A DNA stretch of 64,000 bases, from positions 246,501 to 310,500 of the forward strand of contig CP060770.1 of assembly GCA_023205875.1 (NCBI GenBank), in the 5' to 3' direction. The first letter of the stretch is position 1, and each line of letters opens with the position of its first letter. The stretch is from Chloropicon primus. Its lineage: Eukaryota > Chlorophyta > Chloropicophyceae > Chloropicales > Chloropicaceae. The notes beneath the pieces were generated by a model. That model did no database searches, was not told the DNA's origin, and saw only the letters and a program-made list of their open reading frames with translations. A program made the translations under genes and the position numbers. Below are positions 1 through 10,309 of this stretch, piece after piece.

Positions 1-116
1 GAGGGAACCTGGATGCCGTGGTTCTAATAAATAAATATAAATAGTTCTTGTGTGAATATGGTAATATAGTACAACACAATTTGTTCAAAACATGCAGTTG
101 CTGTTGCTTGATGCAA

Positions 117-1648
117 TCAATCGATCCCATGGATTCTTCCAAGGGCCAACTCGTTGGACCAAGGGGTGTCCTCGTTGGTGTAGGCTTCCGGAGGGAATTG
201 GAAAGGGAGGGGAACGTCCATATCGTCAGCAACCTTGACCGCTACGCTCAGTTCGTAGTGTCTGATACAGAGCTGCGACCCCTGCTTCTGAAGGCACCCC
301 CAGGCCGCCTTGGAGAGGTTGTGGCTGCCGACGACAACCCACGCCAGCTCTGAACCGGAGTAACGCATGTAGGTCTTGATGTGCGGCGCTGCCCGGACAG
401 AGCCCCACTTCCTGTAGTGGGGGAGAAGAAAGTCTTTGCAAACATTTTTCTGGGCCCCGGGGATGCTTGTACCCGCACTCAGGCCTTCCAAACTTGTCGC
501 TACCTCTCTGTACGTGGGCCAGACCAAGTGCAAGTCTCGCTCCAGGTTCGCAGGAGGGCCCAAATGCCCACTTCCAGAGAGCCTTCCTGCTGACAGTGAC
601 GTTACGAACTCCTCTTGCACCCACTTCCTATCCAAGCTGCCTACTGAAGAGTACTGGCAGATCAAAGGCGAGCCAGAAAAACAATACTTGAAGGTCTCCT
701 GGCTCAAAACCCTCCTCAGTTTCATGTGGCCGTAGAGGTTGATGGTGTTCGCTTTATGGTAACCGGGAACAGACGCGATTAAGCACAACGCCTTTGCCGG
801 GGAGAAGTCCACCTTCTTCACGTTTTCCAAGAACTTCATGCAGGTGCGAGGCAGGTTCAAGTGGTTCAGGTACTGGATGAACTCGATCTCAAAGCTGCAA
901 CTCGATCTCTCCTTCTTCAGGAAAAAGTCTTGAAACCAAATTCCTTGCGTCTTGTAGCAACAGTCTTTCTCAATGAGGTTCGCCGTTGTGATGATGAGCC
1001 TCATCTTGTCTCGGAAAAAAAGTATGAAGAACTGCAAGGAAGAGAGAGAGAGAGAGAGAGAGAGAAAGTCAGTCGCTTTTCATGGAACAACTTTTTCAAT
1101 GGTCAACTTACTTTGCTGTGATGGGTGCCGTAAGGGATGGGCAAGGGCGGCGCGTGCAAAACAAGCCTGCTTCTGTCTTGGTCCATCCATCCCCTCTCCT
1201 TCACGAGTCTTTCCTTGATGCACTTGCTCTGCGCATTCCTCTCGTCATAAGCCACGATAAGCTCTGGAGCACGCACCACGTCTGGAAAGTTCTCTATGAG
1301 GAAATCCGCGTCAAGCAAGTAATTGGAGACTAACGCGGCTTTCACTTCTCCCCGGCACAAGTCTTGCAACCGTTTTCCCTTCGGGTGGACACCGCCCACG
1401 TGCATGATTTCAAATGCCTTTGGCCGACACTCCACAGCGTGAACCTTCTTCGCTTCCTTGACCAGGTCCTGCTTCTCGATGAAGCGTGTGAAGTCTGTCA
1501 CCCCCTTTCTTCTCAGCCACTCTTTGAGCTCCTTGATGCTGTACTCATCGAATTGGGGCGAGGACCTCGACCCTGACGAGGATCCAGCGCCACTGGCATC
1601 ACCCGACCCTCTCTTCCTCTTCCTCTCCCTCTCCCTCTCCCCGTCCAT
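117..1648 (-). CDS. TDP1: Tyrosyl-DNA phosphodiesterase 1 (TDP1), two exons
   Basis: Phospholipase-D-superfamily enzyme that removes stalled topoisomerase I peptides and other 3' blocks from DNA in the nucleus. Two exons, 1648-1112 and 1031-117, are joined over an 80 bp GTAAGT...TTGCAG intron (1032-1111) in phase 0, giving about 483 aa. Both HxK motifs are visible: HSK at about residues 177-179, exactly at the splice junction, and HIK at about 396-398, followed by GSHNLSKAAWG as in the family. Residues about 33-68 look like a SAP-type DNA-binding helix pair, after a basic ERERERKRKR stretch. The start is the first true ATG in frame; the frame stays open upstream to about 1933 without an ATG. 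It is divergent from the PrimPol gene. The intron carries a (CT)n tract as its polypyrimidine tract. Confidence 0.9.
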
Positions 1649-2399
1649 CCTTCCTGCCAAGCTCTCGTTCTCGTCCAAACTAAAACCAGGAGGTGGCACC
1701 TTTGGGTCACCCGAAAGGGTCCGAATGAGGACACAACCAAGCGATCCGCATACCAAGCTTCCCAATCTCTCCTTCCCTTCACCGCTCCCTCGTCCTCCAC
1801 GCGGCAACAGCTGCGAGCCCGAGTCTGGGCTCTCCCTTCCCGTCTTCCCAAGCCCTTCACCCAGCCTCAACTCCTTCCTTGGAGAAGAAAATCGGTCATG
1901 CGACCACTCAAACGAAAGAACACAAGACGACAATTCGCTCTATACCTCGTTTGCTCCCTCCCTCTCTCCCCCTCGCCGCTAATCGTCCCCTCCCTTCAAA
2001 CGCTTCGGCCTCCCTTCGTCTTCCTCATCCAATGGAAACACTTCTCGGGAGCCATCCCGGGCGCCAAATGGGTCGAGTGAGAGCTCTTTAGAAAGACCAA
2101 GAGACGGAGCGTCGTTCTACGGTCCCCTCTTGTCCTCTTTCTCCCATCCCCGTCGACCAAACCTTCGAACACCTTGTTCTCCTGCCTGGAAGGAAGCTGC
2201 TTCGCGCCAAAAAGTGACAGACGTCCTAAACGAAGAGGAGAGGCAGAAGAGCGCGAGGCGTGGAGTGCGTTAGCGGGCGGCGAGGGTCGAGAGAGGGGAA
2301 AGGGACCAGTCGAGGAGAATCTTCATCCCTTCCTCTTTCCAAAGAGCCCTCGGTCGAGTATTATGGCGTCCTAGTGAGCCAGCGAAGGGAAGGCGGAAG
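1649..2399. promoter_or_regulatory. Divergent intergenic region between TDP1 and PrimPol
   Basis: About 750 bp separates the two divergent start codons, so it should hold both promoters. It is pyrimidine-rich on the plus strand near TDP1 and purine-rich near PrimPol. The TDP1 frame stays open through part of it, so a longer TDP1 N-terminus cannot be excluded. No RNA gene or repeat was seen. Confidence 0.5.
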
Positions 2400-4410
2400 A
2401 TGGCGGGAAAGAGTTTGCTCTCTGCAATCCTCGCTGCTTCGGAGAGGAAGAGGACGAGGGAGGATGGGAGCGGAGGCCAACGCCGCGAGGGAAGGGTCCA
2501 GCCCTCCTCGATGCTCTCCTCCTCCTTCGGGTCGAGAGCGAAGGGGAGTGAACCCAGAACCAGCGAGGCATCACCATCATCACCATCATCACCAGCACCA
2601 GCACCACCAGCAGGAGGAGGAGGAGGAGGAGGAGGAGGAGGTTGTTTGTGCAAGAAGGATCGTGAGACGTTTTATGGCAGGAGGTGGGAGGATCAGCTTT
2701 GCAAGAAGGGAGTGCCAGGCCACCTGTTTGCCTTCTTTCGATCCTGTTGGGAGTTTCAGAGGGAGGAACTTGGCCAGGTGAGTCACGGACGACGTCGTCG
2801 GGTCGGTAGAGGACTTTGCAGACCTGACGTTCTCTGCTTGTATCGTTCGTTCCAGTCCTCCCCTTTGTCTTCTTCCGTGTTCAGCGATCCCTTCAAGACC
2901 TTCTCGAGGCAGAAGCAAATGTTCCAGTGGGTGGATGGGTTGGGGGCAACGGAGAAGCGGAGCGTGAAGTACTTCACCTTTGAGACCAGCGTGGTGAGAT
3001 CGGCCTCCTCCTCATTCTCGTCGTCGCAGGAGCACAGGAGGACGAAGAGGGTATTCCTGGCAACGACTTTGAGGCGGTTCTGGAGGCACTACAGCATTAT
3101 GCCAGCATTGTCTAGGCATCACTACGGTGAGATTATCCTTCGGGCGAAGAGCCTGAATCCCGGGCGAGCTTGTTCTGACGACGTTCTCTCTCTCTCTCTC
3201 TCTCTTCCTGCGCTTCAGAACTCATCAGAGAAGGGGAGCCTTGCTCCATGTATTTCGATTTGGAGTTTGCGGTGAAGCACAACGCCGGCCTCACCGCTCA
3301 GGGGGATCATCTCGTGGACGTCGTCCTGGAGCTAACCGCGCGTGAGCTACTCGAACGCTTCGGTCTCGGGATCGACTTGGGGAAGGACGTGGTCGAGCTG
3401 GATTCCTCGACAGAAACGAAATGGAGCCGGCACTTGATCATCCACTGGTAAGTTTAGAGTCCCTTCCTCGGGAACCCGATCAAATCCTCTCTGCTGTTGC
3501 CTGACTCTGCTCCCGTTGTTGCAGTGGCGGGAACTCTCTGTTGGCTTCCAACGCCCACGCCGGAGCTATAGCTCTGTCGGTGGTGAACCGATTGTTTTCG
3601 AAACTCGAAGAGGATGGTGGCGACAGGTACAGGAGCCTCCTTGTTCGCAATGGCGAGGGCGCGGAGACTCCGCTGATTGATCTGAGCGTCTACTCGAGGA
3701 ACAGGACCTTCAGAATTTTCAAGTCGAGCAAATTCGGGAAGCACGCGGAGCTGCGGTCCACCAGCCGTTTTGTGGGAGGGGATTACCTGAAGGAAGAGGC
3801 TGGCCAGGTAAACGCAGATCAGAAAGACAAGACCTTTTTCCTCAGCAGCCTTGTTTGTGGCCAATGCCCGAAGGAGAAGAAACTCTTGCACTGCGAGGAG
3901 GTTCTTAGGGTAGCCTCAGAATCAAAGCCATTCAATCCAACGAGCCGTTCCAATGCCAGGGCGGGTTGCGCGTCCGCTCCAGCGAGGATCGAGGAGGGCG
4001 ATGGACATTTGGCGAAGTTTCCATTGCTGGCAAGCTTCATCGCGAGGACAATGAGTCCCGATGGCCAGCCCCTGGGAAGGATCCGGTCGCACGTTCACTT
4101 TGTAGAATCCGGGACAATCATTCTGAACCTCGCGACGAATCGGTACTGCTCTCGCATCAAGAGGCAGCACAAGTCCAACGGAGTGTTCCTGGTCGTAGAT
4201 TGCAGCTTGGGTTACTGGTGGCAAAAGTGTTACGACCCGGATTGCAGGAGTTACCGTGGCGACCCCCAGGCGCTTCCTTTGGACGTTCTCGTTGAAGTCT
4301 CCGAAGAGATTCAGCAAGTCGCGGAGGACGAAGACTTTCTGAGAGCGATCGACGAGATCGAGGAGAGGCACTTGCACTGCCAAAACAAACATGTTGTAAG
4401 TAAATATTAA
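2400..4410 (+). CDS. PRIMPOL: PrimPol-type DNA primase-polymerase, four exons
   Basis: Archaeo-eukaryotic primase that reprimes stalled forks and bypasses lesions. Exons 2400-2777, 2856-3126, 3219-3447 and 3525-4410 (introns 78, 92 and 77 bp, all GT-AG) give 587 aa in a consistent frame. Visible motifs: catalytic YFDLEF (D230, E232), the SSTETKWSRHLI block with SxH at 286-288, the LIDLSVYSRNRTFR block with D345, and a zinc-binding set C~501/H~508/C~528/C~533 ending CYDPDC. The acidic C-terminus (EDEDFLRAIDEI) resembles the RPA-binding motif of the human protein. The first exon (Gly-rich, reading frame of ATG 2400) is the least certain part, because an alternative frame and acceptor (about 2884) could also splice. 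The stop lies only 20 bp from the convergent CFAP91 stop. Confidence 0.88.
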
Positions 4411-4430
4411 TAACATTGTATTAACAATTA

Positions 4431-6617
4431 TCAACTGAAACTCAGCGTGAGCTTCAGAGATCCTTCCTCCTCGGGACCCACGTTAACTGCGAGCTTCACT
4501 GGACTTTTTTGTGCTTCCTCGATCGACTCCTGGCTCACCTCCTCTACGAGATTATCCACGAGGTCGTCGATATTGTCTGAGCTCAACTCCTCGATAAGGC
4601 CGTCCACCAGGCTGTCGATGTATTGGCTGTTTTCGTCTGTCTGACCCTCCAGAGGTTCCTCTCCCATCATTTGGTCGGGGCTCTCTTCCGCCAAGTCCGG
4701 GTTGAGAGGGCCGAAGCCAGCTGAGCCTCGGCTCATCATTCCCATGGTGCCCCTGCTCGTCGCCCTGCTTGACGCGTTGGCAGTGGTCGCACGAGAGGTG
4801 CTGCCGCTCGTGCTCGGCGGCGTGTCGTACAAGCCGTTCACCCGATCCATCTCAGCCCACTTGTCTTGCCCCTCGTACAGAAGAACCGTCTGCTGCTTGG
4901 CATCGTGAATGGCCAAGATGTCCAAGAGCTCGGCAAAGTGCACTCCCAAGATGGCATCTTTCTCCACCTCCTCGGGCACGGAGACGATCGCAGGCAAGTC
5001 CTGCTCCTTCTTGGTCTGCAACTCCTCGATGAGGTCCAACCGCCTCTCCTTGCCGCTGTACATCTCGTTCTGGGTCGCCCTGCCCCTCAGGAGCCTCTGA
5101 AGGAGAATGATGGCGTTCTCGCTCGCCACTTGGTTTGGATCCGGAATCTCCACCATCACCACCTCCTCCTTCTCCAGCTGGACCTTCTTCTTCTTCTTGA
5201 CCTGTTCGAGGGCAGACGGCGCGGATGCCTTCTGCTGGTTCGTCGCAGCGAGTGGCTGCGGCCAGCAAGAACCGATGCCCCTCCTGCCGTTGTCCTCCTT
5301 GCTCTTCTCCAAGAGATCCATCACGTGCTCAAGCTGCTTGGTCACCACCTTGGCTGCCTTCTGCCCCAAGTCCCTGTCCTTGTGGCCAGGGATGTCATTG
5401 GCCTTCTCGTTCTGCAACGCCCTGTACTCCTCCGGAGCGAGAGACTCGAAGTTCAGAGTGTTCTGCATGGAAACGAAGTTGGTGATCTCGCGCGGCTGGT
5501 AAGGCACCGGATCGATCGTGGTCTCGTCCATCACGGCATCGGCGGCCTTGCCCTCCCTCGTGAGGGGGGCGTAGACCTTGCTGCCGTAGTTGGCGTACTC
5601 CTCTGCCCTCGTGGGCTTCTCTGGCTTGAATGCGGAGAACTGCCTCTTCTTCTCCAGCTTCCTCATCGTCTTGATTCGCCTCTTCTGGATGTCAGCGAGC
5701 AGGGACTGGTTGTCCGCGATCTTCTGCCTCTCCAGCTTCTCCAGCCTCTTCTTCGTCTCGGCCTCCAGCCTCCTCTCCCTCTTCAGCAGCTGCTGCTCCA
5801 TCTTGTCCAGCCTCTCGTCCTGGACGATCTTGATCTCATTCTCGCGGTACGCCCACTCCTTGGACTCCCACTCGTCCAGCATGCGCTTCCTGACGTGAAT
5901 CTTGGATTGGTCCGACAATGGAGGCAAGCTCGCCTCGAAAGCACGCTTCTCTCTCATTTTCTCGATCTTCTGCACCTCGTACAAGCCCACCGGAAGCTGA
6001 AGCTTCTCGTCCGTGCCGTACTTGAAGTCCTTGAGGGTGAGCACCTCAGGCATGCCATTCAGATGGAACTTGTCGTCCAGCTTCTGCTGCTTCAGGGACA
6101 TGTCCTTGGGCAACACGTAGTCCGGCTCGTAAGGCTGCGTCTGCGTCTCCATCTCACGGTAGTCCGACTGCGTGCCGAACGTCCGGGACAACTTGGGCAG
6201 GCCCACAGGCTTCACCTCGTTGTCTGGAATGGGGTCCTGCGGCTCAAGCACGACGTTTGGTGGCGGCTGATCCAGCATCTGGTTGCTTGGTGCATAGAGC
6301 GGCCGCCTGAAGAACATGTACCGGTTGTTCCCACTCACGCGGTCCGCGTTTGACTTGTGTGTTACCTCTGCCAACGTCGCCGAAGCGTTGCCTTGGAACT
6401 CCCGGTTCACCGTGGGTGGCACCTTGTCCACATTGCGAAAGCGAACAGTCTGTGACGGATACGTCGGTATCTCACTGAACAGGTTGCCATACTGAGGCAC
6501 ACGTTCCAGGGTGAACCCGCCTGCTCTTGCCTGGTCGCGGTAAAAGTCTCTCGAGCCCGACACCGTATAGTCCTTGTCGTACAACGAGTCATAAGCTCTC
6601 GTCGGTTGGGACGTCAT
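4431..6617 (-). CDS. CFAP91: CFAP91 (MAATS1/AAT1), radial spoke-associated protein
   Basis: Axonemal protein of the calmodulin- and spoke-associated complex, needed for radial spoke assembly in cilia. The 728 aa product keeps the family landmarks: RTFGTQSDYREMETQTQPY, then a VLTLKDFKYG block, EKMREKRAFEASLPPL, and the KRMLDEWESKEWAYRENEI coiled-coil entry. A long charged coiled coil follows (about residues 250-340). The C-terminal third is acidic and low-complexity. The start is ATG 6617; the open frame extends five codons further to a TTG. No intron is needed, which is remarkable for a gene that is intron-rich in many eukaryotes. It implies that the organism has, or recently had, motile flagella. 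Confidence 0.9.
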   Translation of the reverse strand: MTSQPTRAYDSLYDKDYTVSGSRDFYRDQARAGGFTLERVPQYGNLFSEIPTYPSQTVRFRNVDKVPPTVNREFQGNASATLAEVTHKSNADRVSGNNRYMFFRRPLYAPSNQMLDQPPPNVVLEPQDPIPDNEVKPVGLPKLSRTFGTQSDYREMETQTQPYEPDYVLPKDMSLKQQKLDDKFHLNGMPEVLTLKDFKYGTDEKLQLPVGLYEVQKIEKMREKRAFEASLPPLSDQSKIHVRKRMLDEWESKEWAYRENEIKIVQDERLDKMEQQLLKRERRLEAETKKRLEKLERQKIADNQSLLADIQKRRIKTMRKLEKKRQFSAFKPEKPTRAEEYANYGSKVYAPLTREGKAADAVMDETTIDPVPYQPREITNFVSMQNTLNFESLAPEEYRALQNEKANDIPGHKDRDLGQKAAKVVTKQLEHVMDLLEKSKEDNGRRGIGSCWPQPLAATNQQKASAPSALEQVKKKKKVQLEKEEVVMVEIPDPNQVASENAIILLQRLLRGRATQNEMYSGKERRLDLIEELQTKKEQDLPAIVSVPEEVEKDAILGVHFAELLDILAIHDAKQQTVLLYEGQDKWAEMDRVNGLYDTPPSTSGSTSRATTANASSRATSRGTMGMMSRGSAGFGPLNPDLAEESPDQMMGEEPLEGQTDENSQYIDSLVDGLIEELSSDNIDDLVDNLVEEVSQESIEEAQKSPVKLAVNVGPEEEGSLKLTLSFS

Positions 6618-7740
6618 CTTGATGTTACCCAATGGGGCAAGGAACTGGTGAGTTAAGAGAAGCTCTGCCTCCTCGGTAGGTCAACAACCTCTTCTGCTTC
6701 ACCAAGGTCCTTGGTGGCCACGAAGCCTCTGCTGTATCCTTATGGCCCCTCTCTCCACTCTCTCCCTCTCCACTCTCTCTCTCTCTCTCTCTTGGGCCGG
6801 CTCACCGAAGCCAATGGGTAATGAGGAGGGGACTCGTTCCAACGCCGGTCAACACCTTCCGCTTCCCTTGGCTCCTGCCTTGCACCCTATGCTCCTCCTC
6901 TCTCCACCCTGGCTCAAGGACTCTAATACCTTGGAGATGGAATCTTTCCAAGAATGCCGGGACCAAATCACAAGAGTGAGGGGTCTATGGAAAGGTACCG
7001 AGTTGCTCTACAATCTTGCGCAATCTTTTTGCGGTATCACTGCGTCTTTCCTCGTCAAAGGTGTCGTCCAAAGTGACCCCTTTGGCCCTCCGCCGGTGGC
7101 CTCGATCTCCCTAGAGTCAAATGAATTTTTGGTGAATTTCTCGAACGCGAGAAATCGGCACAAAAAAAACGCGGAAATGTTGAAGACACACTGGAAAATC
7201 TACTCTGGAAATCTTCGAAAAGAAACAAAAAAAAAAGGGAAAACGAAGGAGGAACCATTTAATGCGGGATTTCTACTGTGGGGCCCCCAAAATTGAAATT
7301 TTGACCGTAGCGTTCGATTATAGTGTTAACACGTGTACACTCGTTCTCCATTTTTGAGAGAGAGAGAGTGAGAGTGGCTGAGGGCTAGAGAGGTTTGAAG
7401 ACAAGTCGGCGCCTTTTCAAGGGTTTCTGGTCGACAAGAGGGAGGAGGAAACCGCATTGTTCGATAGATCATCTTCTTCTCTTTTGAATGAGCCCCTCCT
7501 GAACGATTTTGGCTCTCGGACGGCTCGGCAAAAGTTGGTTGAAGGCATTGTTTCGTCTTGGCGAGTGAGGAGGCTTCAGAGGGAAGTCGGCGACGTCAAG
7601 GGAAGAGGTCGATATCGTGAACAACGGCATCAGAGAGATCATCTCACGATCTTTCGATTGATCGTTTCCTCGTTCGATTTGGCTTCGTACTCGATCCGCT
7701 GGAGTGTGATGATCAGCGAGTGAGCGCCAGCGTGGTCGCC
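6618..7740. promoter_or_regulatory. Divergent flank between CFAP91 and XPB
   Basis: About 1.1 kb with CT-rich tracts (6755-6792), an A/T-richer stretch around 7130-7330 and a GAGAGAGAG run near 7357. An open frame at 6742-7296 has no recognisable content and I do not call it a gene. The CTTTCGATTGA element described separately lies at the XPB side. Confidence 0.45.
7641..7687 (+). promoter_or_regulatory. Recurrent CTTTCGATTGA element upstream of XPB
   Basis: The sequence has CTCACGATCTTTCGATTGA followed by CCTCGTTCGATTTGG. It sits 54-100 bp before the XPB ATG and in the same orientation. It matches elements before other genes in this window. Function is unknown; a core-promoter or transcription-factor site is the simplest reading. 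Confidence 0.5.
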
Positions 7741-10206
7741 ATGGGAGGAGCGAAGAAGAGGAGGCCGGAAGAGGCCGAGGAAGGGGATCCAGCGGTGAAG
7801 CGGCTGAGGGTGACGATCAGGAGGCCCAAGGAGGATGCTGCCCGAGATTCAAGCCATTTGGACGAATGGAGCGACGAGGAGGGGGAGAGAACTTCGTACT
7901 CGTTTCTGGACCTGGCACTGAAGCCGGACCACAGGAACAGGCCGGTGTGGGTGACGCCGGACAGGAGGGTGTTCTTGGAAAGCTTCTCGCCCCTTTACCG
8001 CCAGGCCTACGACTTTTTGATTGCGATTGCCGAGCCGGTGAGTCGACCCCAGTGCGTGCACGAGTACATGCTCACGGCGCACTCGCTCTACGCGGCGGTG
8101 TCCATAGGCTTGGACGCGGACACGATCGTCAAGGTGCTCGGCAAGCTGTCCAAGGTGAGCGTGTCGAAGAGCTTGGCTGATTTCGTCCACGTCACCACGC
8201 AGAACTGCGGGAAGCTAAAGCTCGTGATTCAGGACAACAAGTTCTTGCTCGAGTCCCCGTACCCAGAAGTGCTGAGAGAGATCGTGAAGGACGAGGTCAT
8301 CGCCAAGGCCGTCAAGGACAAGAGCTTGCTGGCGAGGATCTTGGGCAAGGGCGAGGGGGCGGAGGCAGCGGGCGGCGGGGGCCAAGAAGCCGGGGCGGCC
8401 GCGGATTTTATCGTCAAGAAAGACGTGGGGAAGGGCAAGGTGGCGGACGAGATCACTGCGATTGATTTGGAGGGCGATGAAATCGAAGAGATCTTCGACG
8501 AGAGGGGGGGGGGAAAGGCCGCGGAAAGGGGCGGCGGTTTCACCCACGCCATCGAAATCCTGCCGAGCATGATCGAGCACGTGAAGCAGAGGTGCTTGCC
8601 GGGGAGCGGGAGTCTGAACTACCCCATCCTCGAGGAGTACGACTTCCAGAACGACAAGAAGAACCCGGACCTCCTCATGGAGCTCAAGCCAACGGCCAAG
8701 CTCAGGAGCTACCAGCAGAAGTCTCTCAGCAAGATGTTCTCGAATGGAAGGGCCCGGAGTGGCGTCATCGTGCTGCCTTGCGGCGCAGGCAAGTCCCTCA
8801 CGGGCGTGGCCGCCGCGAGCAGGGTGAAGAAGTCGATCATATGCCTGTGCCTCAACTCCGTTTCCGTGGACCAGTGGAGGCACCAGTTCTTGCTTTGGAC
8901 GAATCTGCAGGAGCACCAGGTCACCAAGTTCACCGCAGAGAACAAGCAAATGTTTGCGACCGACTCTGGCGTGCTTGTCACGACCTACTCGATGCTGACG
9001 CACGAGGGAAGAAGGTCGGAGGAGGCCTCGAGGATACTCAGGGAGATGCAGTCCAAGGAGTGGGGGCTTATGCTGCTGGACGAGGTCCACGTGGTGCCGG
9101 CGGAAACGTTCAGGAAGGTCATCGCCATCGTCAAGTCCCACTGCAAGCTAGGTCTCACCGCGACCCTTGTGAGGGAGGACAACCTCATCGATCACCTGAA
9201 TTTCCTCATCGGGCCCAAGCTGTACGAGGCAAACTGGCTTGACTTGGTGAGCCAGGGCTACCTCGCCAACGTCCAGTGCGCGGAGGTGTGGTGCGAGATG
9301 ACAAAGGAATTCTTTGCCGAGTACTTGAAGAAGGACAACAGGAGAAGGAGGGAGTTGCTTTATGTGATGAACCCTATCAAGTTCATGACCTGCCAGTTCC
9401 TCATCGAGTACCACGAGCAGCACAGGAGGGACAAGGTCATCGTGTTCAGCGACAACATTTTTGCCCTGCGCGAGTACGCCATGAAGCTGAGGAGGCCTTT
9501 CATTTACGGTGCCACGGCTCATAACGAGAGGACGAGGATCTTGCACCACTTCAAGCACTCGAGCGAAGTGAACACCATCTTCATCTCCAGGGTCGGGGAC
9601 AATTCGATTGACATTCCCGAAGCCAACGTCATCATTCAGATCGCGTCGCACGCTGGTGCGAGGAGGCAAGAGGCCCAAAGGCTAGGAAGAATTCTTAGGC
9701 CCAAGCAATCCATGGCGATTGGTTCCGGGAACACCGGCGAGTTCAACGCCTTTTTCTACTCTCTGGTCTCGAAAGACACGCAAGAGATGTTCTACTCCAC
9801 CAAACGGCAGCAATTCCTCATCGATCAGGGTTACGCGTTCAAGGTTGTCACGGGGCTGTTGGACAACATGGACAAGGCCGAGTACGACAGGCTCTCGTAT
9901 TCCAAGAGGGAGGACCAGATAGACCTCTTGTCGAGGATATTGACCGTGGGGGAGGCTGACCAGGGAGACGAAGTGCTGGCGACGGACAAGGAGCAGCAGA
10001 TTCAAGAGAAGAACTTGCTTTCTGCGGCGAGAAGAAACGTCTCTTCCCTGGCCGGCCTTTCTGGTGCCCGGGGCATGACTTACATGGAGTACCAGACGGG
10101 AACCCAGCCCAAGCAGCTGTCGGAGGCGCAAAAGAGGAGGAACAAGATCAACCCTTACAAGGAGAGGCACCACCTCTTCAAATTCAGGAAAAAGTACCAG
10201 AGGTGA
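7741..10206 (+). CDS. ERCC3: TFIIH helicase subunit XPB/ERCC3 (Rad25)
   Basis: Superfamily 2 3'-5' DNA translocase of TFIIH, acting in promoter opening and nucleotide excision repair. The 821 aa single-exon product shows the XPB N-terminal DRD-like region, a low-complexity Gly/Ala/acidic insert near residues 200-270, Walker A (PCGAGKSLTG), the DEVH box, the family-specific RED motif (TLVREDN), the thumb region after it, and motif VI (QRLGRILRPK). The C-terminus ends in the basic FRKKYQR tail usual for XPB. The start is ATG 7741 in good context (GCCATGG); the frame is open seven codons upstream without an ATG. It is a long intronless copy of a universally conserved gene. Confidence 0.97.
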   Translation: MGGAKKRRPEEAEEGDPAVKRLRVTIRRPKEDAARDSSHLDEWSDEEGERTSYSFLDLALKPDHRNRPVWVTPDRRVFLESFSPLYRQAYDFLIAIAEPVSRPQCVHEYMLTAHSLYAAVSIGLDADTIVKVLGKLSKVSVSKSLADFVHVTTQNCGKLKLVIQDNKFLLESPYPEVLREIVKDEVIAKAVKDKSLLARILGKGEGAEAAGGGGQEAGAAADFIVKKDVGKGKVADEITAIDLEGDEIEEIFDERGGGKAAERGGGFTHAIEILPSMIEHVKQRCLPGSGSLNYPILEEYDFQNDKKNPDLLMELKPTAKLRSYQQKSLSKMFSNGRARSGVIVLPCGAGKSLTGVAAASRVKKSIICLCLNSVSVDQWRHQFLLWTNLQEHQVTKFTAENKQMFATDSGVLVTTYSMLTHEGRRSEEASRILREMQSKEWGLMLLDEVHVVPAETFRKVIAIVKSHCKLGLTATLVREDNLIDHLNFLIGPKLYEANWLDLVSQGYLANVQCAEVWCEMTKEFFAEYLKKDNRRRRELLYVMNPIKFMTCQFLIEYHEQHRRDKVIVFSDNIFALREYAMKLRRPFIYGATAHNERTRILHHFKHSSEVNTIFISRVGDNSIDIPEANVIIQIASHAGARRQEAQRLGRILRPKQSMAIGSGNTGEFNAFFYSLVSKDTQEMFYSTKRQQFLIDQGYAFKVVTGLLDNMDKAEYDRLSYSKREDQIDLLSRILTVGEADQGDEVLATDKEQQIQEKNLLSAARRNVSSLAGLSGARGMTYMEYQTGTQPKQLSEAQKRRNKINPYKERHHLFKFRKKYQR

Positions 10207-10309
10207 TCACACCCGGCAAAGCTTCTTCTTCCTATTATTTCTCTGTAGATTACATTTACGTGTATACAAAGCTCTGCGTCCGTCCGTCCTTTGCGAAGGG
10301 CTGCCTTGG

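Noticed and set aside
2260-2781. Alternative first exon frame of PrimPol with poly-His and poly-Glu
   Set aside because: It could splice to an acceptor near 2884, but the frame from ATG 2400 joins at TTCCAG (2855) and gives a more natural N-terminus. Not fully excluded.
6742-7296. Open frame of about 184 codons between CFAP91 and XPB
   Set aside because: Low-complexity start, no domain, no homology that I recognise, and it lies in a divergent promoter region.
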